Source of the DNA: Cacajao melanocephalus
Lineage: Eukaryota; Chordata; Mammalia; Primates; Pitheciidae
NCBI GenBank assembly: GCA_963573385.1
Contig: CAUYLG010059250.1
Coordinates: 1 to 64,000 of the forward strand
DNA length: 64,000 nucleotides
Direction: 5' to 3'
Shown: positions 46,131 to 58,135 of the stretch, one piece after another
Layout of the letters: the number at the start of each line of letters is the position of its first letter
Numbering within the stretch: the stretch's first letter is position 1
Notes under the pieces: model-generated
What the model was told of the DNA's origin: nothing
Seen by the model: only the letters and a program-made list of their open reading frames with translations
The model's database searches: none
Translations under genes and position numbers: made by a program

Positions 46131-47734
46131 CATGAGAAATACACTTTTGATCACTCTCCCCTTATCATCCTAATTTGCACAACTGCTTGTTTTGCGTTGC
46201 ATCTTTCATGTTTGCTAGCTTCTGCTGACCCTTCTCCCCAGCACTCCAGTCTCCCCACCGCCTCTGCACTTGCTTGCACTACCTTCACTCTGTCCATGCA
46301 CCTTTGAATGTCTTCTCCTTGGCACTCAATTCCCCAATATGGCGTCCTCTTCACACGGCAGCCTTGTCATCTAATGAGAAAGGAAAGTTTGAATGGTTCT
46401 GACCACAGGCAATTGTCAGAACTCACATCCATTGTCTAGGTTGGAGGAGATAAACCAAATTAACCTGTGCCTTCCTTTTCTTATAAATGGAATTTCTTAT
46501 CTTAGACTTTTTCTTGAGTCTTCTTGGGGAAAGAGATGAGCCTGTGAATGAGGAGGAGAGAGAATGAAGAAAGGAAAGATCAGGAGCTGTTGAGGCCTGG
46601 GAGAGTTGAGAGAGAAGGGTAAATGTCGGTCTGTGATTCCCCTACCTGACCTCTGGGCTGAGAGGAGTTATCGAGTGTATTTCTCTTTTCAGTCTTCAAC
46701 AAAGCCTTCTTCCTTCAGACCTTTGTCTGCAGATCTGAGAAAAAAAACAGCCACTTAAGAATTTAAAATGTAAACTCACTTGGGGTGGAGAAAGCCTGGT
46801 TATCCTCTGATTTAAGAATAAAAATACTGGTGTATATGTACATTTTCTCTCTCGCTCTCTTTCTCTCTCTCTCCAAACACGCACATGAGCACATACATAC
46901 ACACACACAATTTGTCAATAGTTGGAGAGAATTGGCTGTTGGATTCCACTCTAGGACACAGAATAAGTCAGGTGGATTCCACATTTTCACTAAATTAGAG
47001 AATGACTTCTATGGAACCCCTGCTTTAGTTTTTTCTTCCTTTTTTACAAAAAGAGGAAAATAAATTGCATGAATAATGCAGCAAGTTGTAGCAGTAAGTG
47101 GATGATGTCCTGGAGGACAGGAAAGGCAGATGCATCTGGACCTCTTGCCTAGAAGCACTATTTGTCTTTATTTTATTTATTTATTTTTATTTTATAAGAA
47201 AAAGATGATATCATTTCAGGTTTTTATAGCAAGGAGGGAAGAATTAAGGCCCAGATTTTTCTGGGTTCCCTTGAGGGAGATGGCAGGGTTTGGTTCCTTA
47301 GATACAATGTCTCAGATGTATTTGTTTTCAGCTGTTGTGATGGTTGGAGAAGCACCTTGTATCTTCCAAATTTCTGTTGAGGATCTAAGCCAAGTAAAGC
47401 ACAATTGCCCTAGAGATGACATTGAAGACTCAATAGCAAATATATCCTTTGCTTTTCAAAATGTGATTTGTGAATCTGTCCATATGACATAGTCAATCGC
47501 TAAGTATTTATTGACCAATCATCACTACCTTTGGATCCAGATAGGGCAAGTGCTTTGGATCAGGGTAAGATAGAATCCCTAATGATGCTATCTAGTGGGG
47601 GAAATGAAGACATATCTTTGATGTGTTATGCATCTTTTTATTTAAAATCACAGAAGAACCAATCCTAACTGACTACAACAAACATAAAATTATCAGTTCA
47701 TATAAATGAAAAATTCAGGACTAGGATGTCTATT
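46131..47734. other. Unique sequence with simple repeats
   Basis: A compound (CT)n/(CA)n tract at 46848-46910 and an A/T-rich TTTATTTTATTTATTTATTT stretch at 47165-47198. No gene or recognised transposon. Confidence 0.5.
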
Positions 47735-48175
47735 GGTCATGGATGAATAAAAAAATCACCTCAACATACGGTAGCTTAAAGCAACTATTTAGCTCAAAAT
47801 CTGCAAGTCAGCAATTTAAGCTGGGCTCAGTTGGATGTTTCCTCTGGTCTGAACTGGGCTGCCTTATTCATCTGCAGTTAGCTATGGGTCAGCTAGACCA
47901 CACTGCTTCTGGCTGTTGGTTGGGATGCTTTGGCTCTCATCCACACTGTCTCTCATCTTTCAGCAGACTCACCTAGGCTTTTCTGCATGGTGCAGGATTC
48001 TGACAGCAAAAGTACACATCATTACTTCCACTGCAATGCACTGGTCAAAGCAAGTTACAAGACCAGCCCATATTCAAGGAATAGGAAGTAGTTTCCATCT
48101 CTTAATGTTCTCAGTGGGATAATCTGCAAAGTCACACTGCAAAGGGTTTGGATAAGGAAAGTGTGAAAACTTGTC
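47735..48175. repeat. Old LTR-like repeat, unclassified
   Basis: ACGGTAGCTTAAAGCAACTA, GCAAGTCAGCAATTTAAGCT, AATGCACTGGTCAAAGCAAG, TACAAGACCAGCCCATATTC, TCTGCAAAGTCACACTGCAA follow a repeated pattern I know as an old MLT1-like LTR read on the minus strand. Name uncertain. Confidence 0.48.
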
Positions 48176-49399
48176 TATACTTTTTTCCCAACCAATGCCA
48201 GCCTTAGGCACGGCTCTATGTGGGGCTGGAACAATGTCATCCTTCTACTCTGTTGACTTCAGCCTCAGGCTCCTCATATATCCACAATGGCTGCAGCAGT
48301 TCCAGCCCTCACATTCAAGTCTAGTGAGAAAGGACAGCCTACCTAATCACTTTCCTAGAAAGTCTCATTGGCTCTAACTGGATCATCTGCTTACAATTAA
48401 ACCAATCTCTCAAGTGATAGAGTATATTAATTGGTCTAGGCTTGGTCACATGTTCCACCTTTGCCCCAGGGATGGAGCTCCACTAGAAGTATAAAGGCTT
48501 TAAATGTGAGAGTAAAGGAACCTCAAGTGAAAATGGGTGGCTTTTGCCAGAAGGAGTAATGGATACTGCTTGGGATAGTCATAGGGGTGACAGCAGACAT
48601 CCACAACCCCACAACAAAACACATTGCATTTGTTACAGCTCTATTTGCTGCTTCCATATGATAAAGCAGTAGGTTAGAAGTTCTATGAAGCCAGATTTGA
48701 ATTCAGATCTTCAGATACCAAGCCCTGCATTTTGGCTTGAATTATTTTTCTCAGCACAAAGCATAATTCTTACATGATATGAGGAATGGATGGTTCTGCC
48801 TGGAAGGGCTTTTACTTTGTAATAGAAATATCACCCTGATTGATGGCAGTGTTGGCTCTCCGTGATCATCTTCTATGTGTGGTGGGATCAATACACTTTC
48901 AAATACTGGCCCATTCACCAAAGCTTTATCTCCCCAAACTTCTTTGTCCCTGCTTATATTTGTCAACTTTATAATCCTTTTATTACCAGCAAAAGCTTTG
49001 GGAAGCTACAAATAAAAGCAGGGATTATAAAAGGATTCTTATTAAAGCATGCTTTCTTTGAGGCACAGAGTACAATGTCCTCCGTTCTCCCCTTGTGAAA
49101 AGATGTGTTTTCTTGTTTAATTAGAATAGACCTCCATTCCATTAGAAGAGGACAAGTAGGGCAGCAGGGTTGAGACTGCAGGACCCAGGGGAAGAAAAAA
49201 AGCTTATTTATTTCAGCTCCCAACAACTTTAAGAGTGTACTGCAACTTTGTGAAATATTCTATCATATTTGGAATGGATGAATACATGTAAACACCACCA
49301 CTTCTCTGCTACAGAGTAATTGGTTGTAGTCTCCATTTTTGTTGTTGTTTTTTTGTTGTTGTTACTTTGCAATTAAAGCCTGTGTTGGAGAAATGCAAA
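48176..49399. other. Unclassified and unique sequence
   Basis: 48180-48490 may be another old repeat (TTGGTCACATGTTCCACC motif). A (TTG)n run lies at about 49338-49366. The rest is unique-looking. Confidence 0.4.
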
Positions 49400-49573
49400 G
49401 CCAAGTGCATCAATTAGGGTCCTAGCAAGAAACAGATGGCACACTCAATTTGAATAATTCGAGGGGAGCTTAGTAAAGGGGCTTTTTGCAAAGATGTGAG
49501 CAGGATTAAAGGAAACCACAAGGGACCGTCCTGTCCCAGAGTAAGCAACAGTGGGGAACTGTCTTACTTAGAG

Positions 49574-49957
49574 CAGGCGTTGGCAAACTATGGCCCATGG
49601 GCCAAATCTGACCTATATTTCTGAAAATAAAGTTTTATTGAAAACACAATTGGGCCCATTTGTTTACATATTGTCTACGACTGCCTTCACATTTCAAAAG
49701 CAGAGTTGAACACTTGCATCAGAAACTGTGTGGCCTACAAAGCCTAAAATATTTACTCCCCAGCCCTTTACAAAGAAAGATTGCATCAAAGCCAAGATAA
49801 GGGTAAGGCAAGTGAGGTGTCCAGGTTGCAAAATTTAAGACAGAATGGACTCTTAGGTCCTGCATTTGCATAACTCCTCCAAGGGTAACCTTGGCTGCCT
49901 AGGCACCTTGCTTGCCATCCCCTAGTCCCTAGTCTGAGCCTTGTTTGCCAATCCCTG
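49574..49957. mobile_element. hAT-type nonautonomous transposon (copy 2)
   Basis: The terminal inverted repeats CAGGCGTTGGCAAAC and (reversed) CAGGGATTGGCAAAC match at 13 of 15. The 8 bp flanks are ACTTAGAG and ACCTACAA (5 of 8). The inside shares ACTATGGCCCATGGGCCAAA, AATAAAGTTTTATTGAAAAC and GCCTAAAATATTTACTCCCC with copy 1. About 160 bp of unrelated sequence (about 49780-49941) sits just before the right terminus. Confidence 0.85.
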
Positions 49958-50172
49958 ACCTACAAAGTAGCTATAAAGGGAATGCTGCCTGACAAGGGCT
50001 GTGGCTTTGCCACAGGAGATGCTGCCAACACTTGACAACTCTGCAGATAGACACATGGAGAAGAAAACCCACAGCCTTCATCGCCTTCTGCTTTCCAATC
50101 CACCTGGAGGCACAGGGTGGGGGAGGCAGTTGATAGGGTCCATAAATGTCAGCCTCTTGGGGAACAAAATAG

Positions 50173-50602
50173 TGTGGAATTAGGGTTCTCTAGAGGGACA
50201 GAACTAATGGGATAGATGTATATATAAAAGGGAGTTTATTAATGAGCATTGACTCACAGGGTCACAGGGTGAGGTCCCACAATAGGCTGTCTGTAAGCTG
50301 AGGATCAAGGAAGTCAGTTGAGTCCCAAACCTGAAGAACTTGGAATCTGATGTTCAAGGGCGGGAAGTATCCAGCACTGGAGAAAGATGTTAGGCCAGAA
50401 GACTAAGCCAGTCTAGTCTTTTCATGTTCTTTGCCTGCTTTTATTGTGGTCACACTGGCAGTTGATTAAATTGTGCCCACTCAGATTGAGGTCCATTGAC
50501 TTAAATGTTAATCTCCTTTGGCAACACCCTCGCAGACACACCCAGGAAAAAACTTTGCATCTTTCAATCCAATCAAGTTGACACTTACTATTAACCATCA
50601 CA
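50173..50602 (-). mobile_element. MLT1-type solo LTR
   Basis: Same family as 14709-15802, without a large array: TTAGGGTTCTCTAGAGGGAC, GATAGATGTATATATAAAAG, TTGGAATCTGATGTTCAAG, AACACCCTCGCAGACACACC, ATCAAGTTGACACTTACTAT, TAACCATCACA. TG...CA ends. Confidence 0.85.
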
Positions 50603-50650
50603 AAGGTGAAGAAGGGTGGAGAGAGTATCCGTGGAGCAAACTAAAAGAAC

Positions 50651-50954
50651 GTGCTCTAAGCTCCAAGGCACTCCAGCCACTATAGAATCACAGTCTGGGG
50701 CTGCTAAGGATGATGGTGATCATTTGACCCAAAGAAACTGCATTAAAAATAGAATACAAGGAAGAAGTCTGGTGGCTCATATATTCAAACACTTATTTTA
50801 CCATCCAGAAGTTGGAGATTCATCCCAGGTCTGAGTTATATAAAAACAGTGAACTCTGAATTTCTCCACAATGCACATCACAGTTATTATATGATGATTC
50901 TCTGACCATTTAAAGTCTATTTTCCCTACTGTTGGCTCCGGCTCCACAGTTCAT
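50651..50954. other. No recognised feature
   Basis: Unique-looking sequence. Confidence 0.45.
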
Positions 50955-51005
50955 TGATCTATGCCCGGAACCCAGCCCAGTGCTTGGCACACAGTAATTG
51001 TTCAG
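50955..51005 (+). mobile_element. L2/MIR-type 3' end
   Basis: CCAGCCCAGTGCTTGGCACA and CAGTAATTGTTCAGGAAATA match the common 3' region of L2 and MIR. Confidence 0.55.
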
Positions 51006-51226
51006 GAAATATGTGTTGAGCACCAGGTGTGGTGGCTCATGCCTGTAACTCAGTACTTTGGGAGGCTGAGATGGGAGGATTGCTTGAGCCCAGGAGTATG
51101 AGACCAGCCTGGGCAATATAGGGAGATCTCATCTCTTTAAAAATTTTTTTTCAAAAAGAAATATTTTAAAAAGAAATAGTTGAATGAACTAATTAATTTA
51201 AAAATAAAATATAAAAGAAATATGTG
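51006..51226 (+). mobile_element. Free left Alu monomer / Alu left half
   Basis: CACCAGGTGTGGTGGCTCAT, GGGAGGATTGCTTGAGCCCA and AGACCAGCCTGGGCAATATA are the left monomer only, followed by a long A-rich tail with no right monomer. GAAATATGTG occurs on both sides (51006-51015, 51217-51226) and may be the TSD. Confidence 0.82.
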
Positions 51227-52115
51227 AAAGACCTCACACTTAAAGGTAGTACAGTATGTCTATAAGATGAAGGGAAAATGGGGAAAAAGGCAAACAGGAA
51301 AAGTAATTATGTGAAAGTCCTTCTATCAGAAGCAATTGGGACAAATAGGTAAGGTTGAATTCAGAAATGATTAAAAAAGATCCATACTTTAAATATTCCA
51401 TTTTATTTTAACACAAATCCTATACATTGTTTTGACAATTATTTATATATGAATTAGGCTTTTTAAAAACATGGTTACATTCCATTGCTAAGACTTCTAG
51501 ATTGCCTTTCTTGTATAAATTACACTCGCTATGCATTATCCATGAATTTCAGTTTGTTTCTTTAACACACAATGTGAAGCCCTGGGAAACTAAAAGAACA
51601 TTCTGAGGGCAGGTTCCATATAGATCATCACAAATTTTCTCAATTTTTTGTTACAGATTTGCCAACATTCTATTTAGTAACTTCCTTTTATGAAATCTTT
51701 CCAAAGCATTGTATCTCATCTTCACAGAAATATCTGTTTTTTTTTTCTGACTCACATTATATTAATGTACATAATGACAATAAGAAATACAATGAGAATA
51801 AATAGACCTGGGAGTAAGCCTAATAGACTCATAGTAAGCATCACACTTAATGATGGAAGAGCAGGACCCTGGACATGCTGGACAGTAACCTGCTTGCCAC
51901 GAGCCTTCAACCTGCATTAGAAGTGTGCTTTATAGGAAACAGGGAGAACTCTGGTTTGTTTGGTGAATTGGTTAAAAGGAGGTTATTTAGTTGAGATTCT
52001 TCCTTATGCAAATTAGGAGACAACATTTTTAAGATCATATTACAAAGGTCAATCCCTGAACTACTGACTTTTGCCTTTCTATCTTGCAAAAAAAAATCAC
52101 ATGAAAGATAAACTC
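51227..52115. other. No recognised feature
   Basis: AT-rich sequence without clear repeats or frames. Confidence 0.5.
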
Positions 52116-52441
<326 letters not shown>

Positions 52442-52444
52442 TCA

Positions 52445-52735
52445 AACTAAACAGAGGAGCTCCTTGCAGTTGACTTCACTGAAGGTTATCATTGTGAACT
52501 TTTCTGGTGGTTTCTGCCCCCAGCAAAGACCCAATGTCCTCATCTACTGGCAACTGCATGTACTTGTTTTTCCTTGGCCTGATTTTTGCCCAATAACTTG
52601 GATTCCTCCTGAGTGGTGGGGGAAGAGAAGTGTGAGTACAAAGCTAGATATACCAATCTGAGTATAGCCAAGGGCAGGTAATGGTGCTCTCATCCGTTTC
52701 TTGGAGGAAGGCTTCTGCATTGAAGAAAGATCAGT
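52445..52735. other. No recognised feature
   Basis: Unique-looking sequence. Confidence 0.45.
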
Positions 52736-52738
52736 CAT

Positions 52739-52925
52739 TAGAAGCCTTGTCCTCCAAACCTAGCCCTTCCACTTATAAACTTTGTGACCTTGGGCAGGAC
52801 CCTTAAACTGCTATGCTAGTGTTAAATTATCTGTAAATAGTAATTTATAAATACGTAATTAATAGCCATTCCCTGCCTTTCTCATAGGAATGCTGTGAGT
52901 CTCAAGTGAAAAAGATGCTGTATAG
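52739..52925 (+). mobile_element. MIR
   Basis: ACTTATAAACTTTGTGACCT, TTGGGCAGGACCCTTAAACT, CTCATAGGAATGCTGTGAGT follow plus-strand MIR order. Confidence 0.85.
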
Positions 52926-52979
52926 AAATGTTAAATGTTTCCCTTCCCATCTTTTCCAGGTTAACATCTGGAAGAGTCG

Positions 52980-53395
52980 GGATGGGCTCAGTGATGCTAC
53001 AGTAGCAAGCAACCACCACACTTCAGGGGCTCAAAATAACACAAAGGATCTATTGTTATTCTCATTTTGTGTCTATCATGGGTTAGTGAGGGTCTCTGGT
53101 CAGCATATTCACTCACTGTGGAACACAGGTTTATGATGCAACCACCATCTTGAATACTGGCAATTTTCATGGCAGAGGGAAGAGAGATAGCTCTGTAAGG
53201 TGTCCAGAAGTAATTAAATATTTGATCTGAAAATGAAACATGAAACTTCTGCTGGCAATTCATTTGCCAAAACAATTCACATGGCTCACACCTACTTATA
53301 AGCAGGACAGGAAGTATAATCCTTCATATACCTCAAAGAGTAAAAACTGGAGATACTTGGTGAACAGCATTGGTGACTACCACACCACCGTTTTA
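52980..53395. repeat. Unclassified old repeat
   Basis: AGAGAGATAGCTCTGTAAGG, CTTCTGCTGGCAATTCATTT and TACTTGGTGAACAGCATTGG resemble an old interspersed repeat. A T-rich stretch follows at 53396-53470. Confidence 0.42.
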
Positions 53396-53489
53396 TCTCA
53401 TCTTGTTTTTCTTCCCTTTTTCTTTGTTTTATTTTTTAGAGAATTCCTAAGTCTCATCTTTTTTTTTTATAAGAGTAAATGTAGTACAG

Positions 53490-53650
53490 TGAAAGTGTAA
53501 ACTTTGAATTCAAGCCAAATACCATTTCTGTTACTTACCAGCAGTGTGGGTGACTTTGGGCATATCACTTAAACCTGTCATCAGTCAGCTTATCTTAAAA
53601 AGGTGCTTGTTGTGAAGATTCCTGGAACCAAACTTTGAGTAGCAAAGTTC
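53490..53650 (+). mobile_element. MIR
   Basis: GAATTCAAGCCAAATACCAT, TGGGTGACTTTGGGCATATC, GCTTGTTGTGAAGATTCCTG. Confidence 0.8.
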
Positions 53651-53667
53651 TAGGGGAATTAAATGAG

Positions 53668-53872
53668 GATTTAGGGGCTGTAGACCAAAATTCAAATACT
53701 GGATCTGCTACTCATGAGTGGCAAGGCTTGGACAAAATACTTCTCTACTCCATCATTCTGTTTTCTCATCTGTACATCAGGCACCCTCACAGTTTTATCA
53801 TGAGGCTTCAATGAGATCATACATGTAAAAACTTTATTAACTGGAAAGCACAGTAGAGTGTTAGCTTTTAGT
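53668..53872 (+). mobile_element. MIR, second in tandem
   Basis: CAAAATTCAAATACTGGATC, TTTTCTCATCTGTACATCAG, TTATCATGAGGCTTCAATGA, CTGGAAAGCACAGTAGAGTG. Confidence 0.86.
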
Positions 53873-54279
53873 GGAATCGCTTCAGCTTTAAAGCACTGGG
53901 CTCTCTCTAAACCAGAAGTGATTCTGTTCTCTCCCCTTTTTTACCAGATGCTAGAGGATGCCTCTTTCCCATATGCTGTGGTAGGCAATTCTCCCTTCCA
54001 GAGAGATTTACCTTGTTTAACTGACAAGTGTCAGGGAAATGTAGGAGAGGAGCGCTAAATCTAGACCAGGTACACGTACATGTGGGCAGGGAGCATGACA
54101 GAGCTGGCGGGGGTCGGGGGGGGCCCAAAGCTAAGCAAAGTGAGTATAAATGGTGGCCACGGAGGCATCTTAACCAAACAGAACCTGTTAAACCAGGCCA
54201 TGAGCAGTGAGACCCTACTTTTTCTTATGGGATGCGGTGATAAAGAAATTACATAGTTATTTGAGAGGAACATAAATAA

Positions 54280-54600
54280 AGATTAATAGGTTAATGAGTT
54301 ATTTTCCTTTCATTACTACACTATTGTACTTTATTATAATTGCTTTGCACTCATTTAATTAAATTTGAACTGGGGCCAACACTAGATAATTTGTTTTCCC
54401 TGTACTGAACAATGAGTATGCAGATTGGATGTACTGAAGCAGTAATCAGCCCTCTGTTTGCAACACTTTTCTACTCTGAGTAGACATTATAATTGATAAT
54501 TTGATTGTTGCAGCACTCTGTGCAATATATTTTAAAGCAACATTAACATAATGGAAATTATGTTGTGAGCTTAATCTCAGCTTTTCACTGAGAGGCTATC
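54280..54600. promoter_or_regulatory. AT-rich repeat-free block, candidate developmental enhancer
   Basis: No transposon landmark. Dense homeodomain-type cores: the palindrome ATTTAATTAAAT (54353-54364), TTATTATAATTG, ATTATAATTGATAATTTG, GGAAATTATG. This composition is typical of deeply conserved noncoding elements, but conservation cannot be tested here. Confidence 0.4.
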
Positions 54601-54651
54601 TGGTTCCTCAGTGTAAACCAGTCAGGGTCTGACAACAGCAGGTTTCTTTCT

Positions 54652-54840
54652 CATTCCTTCTTTTTATCTCTCTCTCTCTGCCTCTCTCCTTCCTTCCTTT
54701 CTTCTTTCCTCTCCTTCCTCTCTCGCTCCCTCCCTGCCATCTTCTGTCCCCATTCCACTCTCCCTTTCTTCCTTTCTCTCCCATCTTTTTCCCTCCCTCC
54801 TTCCCCATCCCTTCCCTCCATTCTTTCCTTCCTCCTTCCA
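54652..54840. repeat. (CCTT)n-like pyrimidine tract
   Basis: About 190 bp of CT-rich sequence, including TCTCTCTCTC, CCTTCCTTTC and CCCTCCCTCC runs. The Lys/Arg/Glu/Gly-rich minus frames over it are compositional. Confidence 0.95.
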
Positions 54841-56430
54841 TAACTGCACTATTTTCTTGTCTGTTTCTCTAGCTCTATTGAAGAAAGAAAACTAAGATGA
54901 AATAAGGAGTGTTGACAACAACCAGTCCCAGCTGCATTTCCTAATTCTGAGACCTGTTCACATCCAGGACATTCGAGAAAAGCAAACAAGCGTCTTTCCC
55001 TCAAACACCTAAATAAGAAATTATTCTAGGTGGTCAGTGCAGTAGTCAGCATCACACTTTGCGGTGTTGGTCAACATGGTGAATTAATTCACAAGGCAGT
55101 CATGAGCTCTTCGAGGGCAATTCTCCACATTTGGGCAGATGAAGAAAACTCACTGACATTTCCTTTGTCTGAAGTCCATTCTTCTTTGGAGCTGCAAACA
55201 CTTTCTTGAAAAGATGAGGCCTTTATCCTTATGAATACATTGTGTGGACTGATTCTCTTTAGCCCAAAGGTTTCCTGTCCCGTAATGGAAAGTAGGTGTG
55301 ACTGTTTGATAATCTCAGGCCAGAGATCTTGGACGCAGGTGAGGAAATTTGTGCCCCTGTGACTTCTGTTGAATTTTCATAACTCTGTAAATATTTGTTT
55401 CTGTGTTTGTTTTGGGAAGAAAAATACCTGTGAGTGGTTGGAAATGACTGTGTCTGTTTTGGAAAAGCTGAAAGAGAGGGGTCTGAACATTCTTTGTTCT
55501 TCACTAAACTGTCCGGGCCCTGAATTTGTTGCAAAAAATCTAATTTATTTGAAGAAAAGCCTATTCTTTATTCTCTTTGTTCGAAGGCTTGAGCACCCAC
55601 ACTCTAGTCTGCTGCTTTATTTTCTAACTATTTGTCAGTGTGGAGGAAAAATGCTACAACAAAGAGCATGTTTTTTTTGGAGGGGGCAACATTCTGGAGA
55701 AGGCAGATTTGTCTCTGAAACATATTAAATTTCTCCAGTGAACACTTGGGTGTCATAGCTGCATCTGCGTAGCTTTTCTTTTTCTATGTTTTTATTTTTC
55801 ATAAAAAATTGGCCTAGAACTTAGTCACATATCAAATACTGAGTTTAGAAGTAGCACTCTTAAATTTTACTTTTTAGCTCACTCTTTCCTTATCTTTTTG
55901 GGGGAGAGTGTGTTTTAGTCTCTCCCATTGATATGAGACAGACTTCTCTCAGCCCGGTCTACTGTTCTGATTATGATTATTAAAAAAAAATTTTTTTTTT
56001 AACCAAAACAGGACCCAGAGAGTTAAGTTGGGTTTTGTTTTGTGTTTATAGTTTAACCTCTGTTAAAGGAAAAAGAAAGAAAACTTCAACTTGCCTGGAT
56101 GGAGGGTACTTCCTTTTGTGCACAGATGTTGCATTTAAATCGAGAAGCCCACGGCTGGGATGCTGTCACAGTCTAGAGACACAACTGCAGTTTTTTGCAT
56201 CAGCCCACTCATGGCTCCCTGCCACCAGGGACATTGCTAAGCAAGCCTGTTCCCAAATAGGAACTCGAGGGTAGATTCATGGAGCACAGGTATCAGACAT
56301 ACAGTAGTTTACCACTGCTGGAAGCCAGGACAAAGGACCTCTATCCCAGTGGTCCCAAACACAAATTACTGGGACTTGCCAACTATCTGGACATCATAGC
56401 ACTTTGAAACATTCATCTTGGCACTTCAGT
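54841..56430. other. Repeat-free stretch
   Basis: About 1.6 kb with no recognised repeat. An A9/T12 back-to-back run lies at 55982-56002. Short frames here look non-coding. Confidence 0.45.
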
Positions 56431-56720
56431 TTGTATCTGTCATAATTTAGTTTCCCCAAAGCAGACCTTAAGGCAAGGTTTCAAGTGTAAGTAACTTATC
56501 TGGAGATGATCCCAGTAAACACCAGGAGGAGAATGAGAGACTGGGACAAGGCAGAAAGTCAGTAAATGGTGTGTTATCAAGCCCATGGGCAGCTGGGGCT
56601 TGATTCTGCTAGGGAACTCCAGAAGCCAGGGTAGAACACACACTGCTCTCACGAGGGAGCAAGGGAGCTAGGTTGTTTATACAGAATTTCCATCAGTTAT
56701 TTGTTGAGAGCTGCTCCTGA
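56431..56720. repeat. Unclassified old interspersed repeat
   Basis: TTTAGTTTCCCCAAAGCAGA, AAGGCAAGGTTTCAAGTGTA, GGCAGCTGGGGCTTGATTCT resemble a medium-reiterated mammalian repeat. Name not known to me. Confidence 0.42.
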
Positions 56721-56934
56721 GGTGGGTGTGAATTCTCCAGGATCGTAGCCCTGCTGAACACATGGGCAGAGCAGACTCTGGATGCCAGAGAGGGATCTCA
56801 GGCAAGATGCAGGAATGCCAGCAAGTGGAAGATGAGTTACAACAGTGCACATGAGCAGCAATACTAAGACCAGATGAGTGAGCACAGGAAGCACTGACTA
56901 CACCTCTGCCATGAAAAATCTCACATGCACCTAT

Positions 56935-57035
56935 TCTCTCTGCCTTCCTAGACTGTAAACTCCATGAGGGCAAGCGCTGAGCTTAAGTATCAGTCTTTGT
57001 TCCACATTGCCCAACTGGATAATAACATCACCCAA
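56935..57035 (+). mobile_element. L2 3' fragment
   Basis: TCCTAGACTGTAAACTCCAT, GAGGGCAAGCGCTGAG and the following TTGTTCCACATTGCCCAA match the L2 3' UTR. Confidence 0.68.
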
Positions 57036-57044
57036 GCAGCATCC

Positions 57045-57235
57045 ATCCTGGTCCAAGCATTGTGCTGAGCACATTATAAGGGTGACCCCTGTCAATCTTC
57101 ACAACAGCCCAATGAGGTAGCTCCATCTTACAGATGAGGCAAGAAGCACAGAGTTAAATAACTTGCTAAAGGGGTAGAGTCAGGATATTTAAACTCAGGC
57201 ATCCTGGAGCCAACCCTTTTGGCACTGTGTGGGAC
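57045..57235 (-). mobile_element. MIR
   Basis: GCATTGTGCTGAGCACATTA, TTCACAACAGCCCAATGAGG, CCATCTTACAGATGAGGCAA, ATAACTTGCTAAAGGGGTAG. Confidence 0.92.
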
Positions 57236-57299
57236 CATCTCTCATAGCTGTCTGGTTAGGAATCTGGAAGCTCTAGAGACCATCACCACCCTAACTAGA

Positions 57300-57500
57300 G
57301 CTGTCTTTGTTGAATACTTCTCATGTGCCTCGTCTTGGGATAAGTGGTGTACATGTGTTATTTTGTTTTAATTTGCTCATTGAGGCTGCTATCCCCATTT
57401 TAGAGCTAAAGACAGTGAGGTTCAGAGACATTAAACCACATAGCTCAAGAGTGGCTCTGTCTAAACTCTACCCCTTCCCTACACCAGACACCAAAGCCAT
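57300..57500 (-). mobile_element. MIR, second in tandem
   Basis: TTGAATACTTCTCATGTGCC, GCTGCTATCCCCATTTTAGA, GTGAGGTTCAGAGACATTAA, CCACATAGCTCAAGAGTGG. Confidence 0.87.
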
Positions 57501-58135
57501 GACTTCAAGACGTGACATTTTCTACTTGAGCCTCTGCAGCAGGTAGCAGGCAAGTGATGACAGAAATCAAGAAAGTTGTGTCCCCTGAGTCATCTTAGAG
57601 GTAGTAGGTGGGCCAAGGGTCACTCAAGAAATGAAGTTCATTTAGGATATCACTGAAGAAATGACAGTCATTGAGGACACCTCTCCCCCAGATTCCTGTT
57701 ACAAACCTGGCACAATCAGGTGAGGTGGTTGCTGTTTATTTTCTTTTTTTCTAAATAACCTTTCACAATAAATATTTTACAGTGTTTTACAGTCTACTTC
57801 CCCTTCACCCGGTGCAGTGGCAAGGATACCAGGATAGAGCCAAACCTGCCAGGCTTGCAGAAGTCACTCTTCCAACTCACCTTTGAAAACTCTTTCCTCC
57901 CTATCTCTGTTCTATCTCTGCTCCATGCATGGGGGCAACAGCGAGGGTGCACAGTCGTTATTGTGGGTGGTGGGCTGAAGCAGGTAGGAGAAAGGGGTAC
58001 CCACCGATGTTCCTCTAAAAGGCATGCTGGGCACTCTCTGGGTAATAACAACTCAGGACCTTCCTCTCTCTTCCTCTCTTTCCTTCACTATCTCTTTCTC
58101 CTCTTTTGTCACTCCTTTTTCCATGTCCTTTCTAG
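57501..58135. other. Unique sequence ending in a pyrimidine tract
   Basis: No recognised repeat. 58040-58133 is pyrimidine-rich and leads to CTTTCTAG at 58128-58135. Confidence 0.5.

Larger units (their letters stand above)
49400..50650. repeat. Old unclassified repeat broken by two insertions
   Basis: Pieces at 49400-49573 (TAGGGTCCTAGCAAGAAACA, GTAAAGGGGCTTTTTGCAAA), 49958-50172 (GGGTCCATAAATGTCAGCCT) and 50603-50650 (GAAGAAGGGTGGAGAGAGTA) look like one element. The first gap is the hAT element, the second an MLT1-type LTR. Confidence 0.5.

Noticed and set aside
54608..54849. Lys/Arg/Glu/Gly-rich minus-strand frames
   Set aside because: Translation of the CCTT-like tract; both frames show the same composition.
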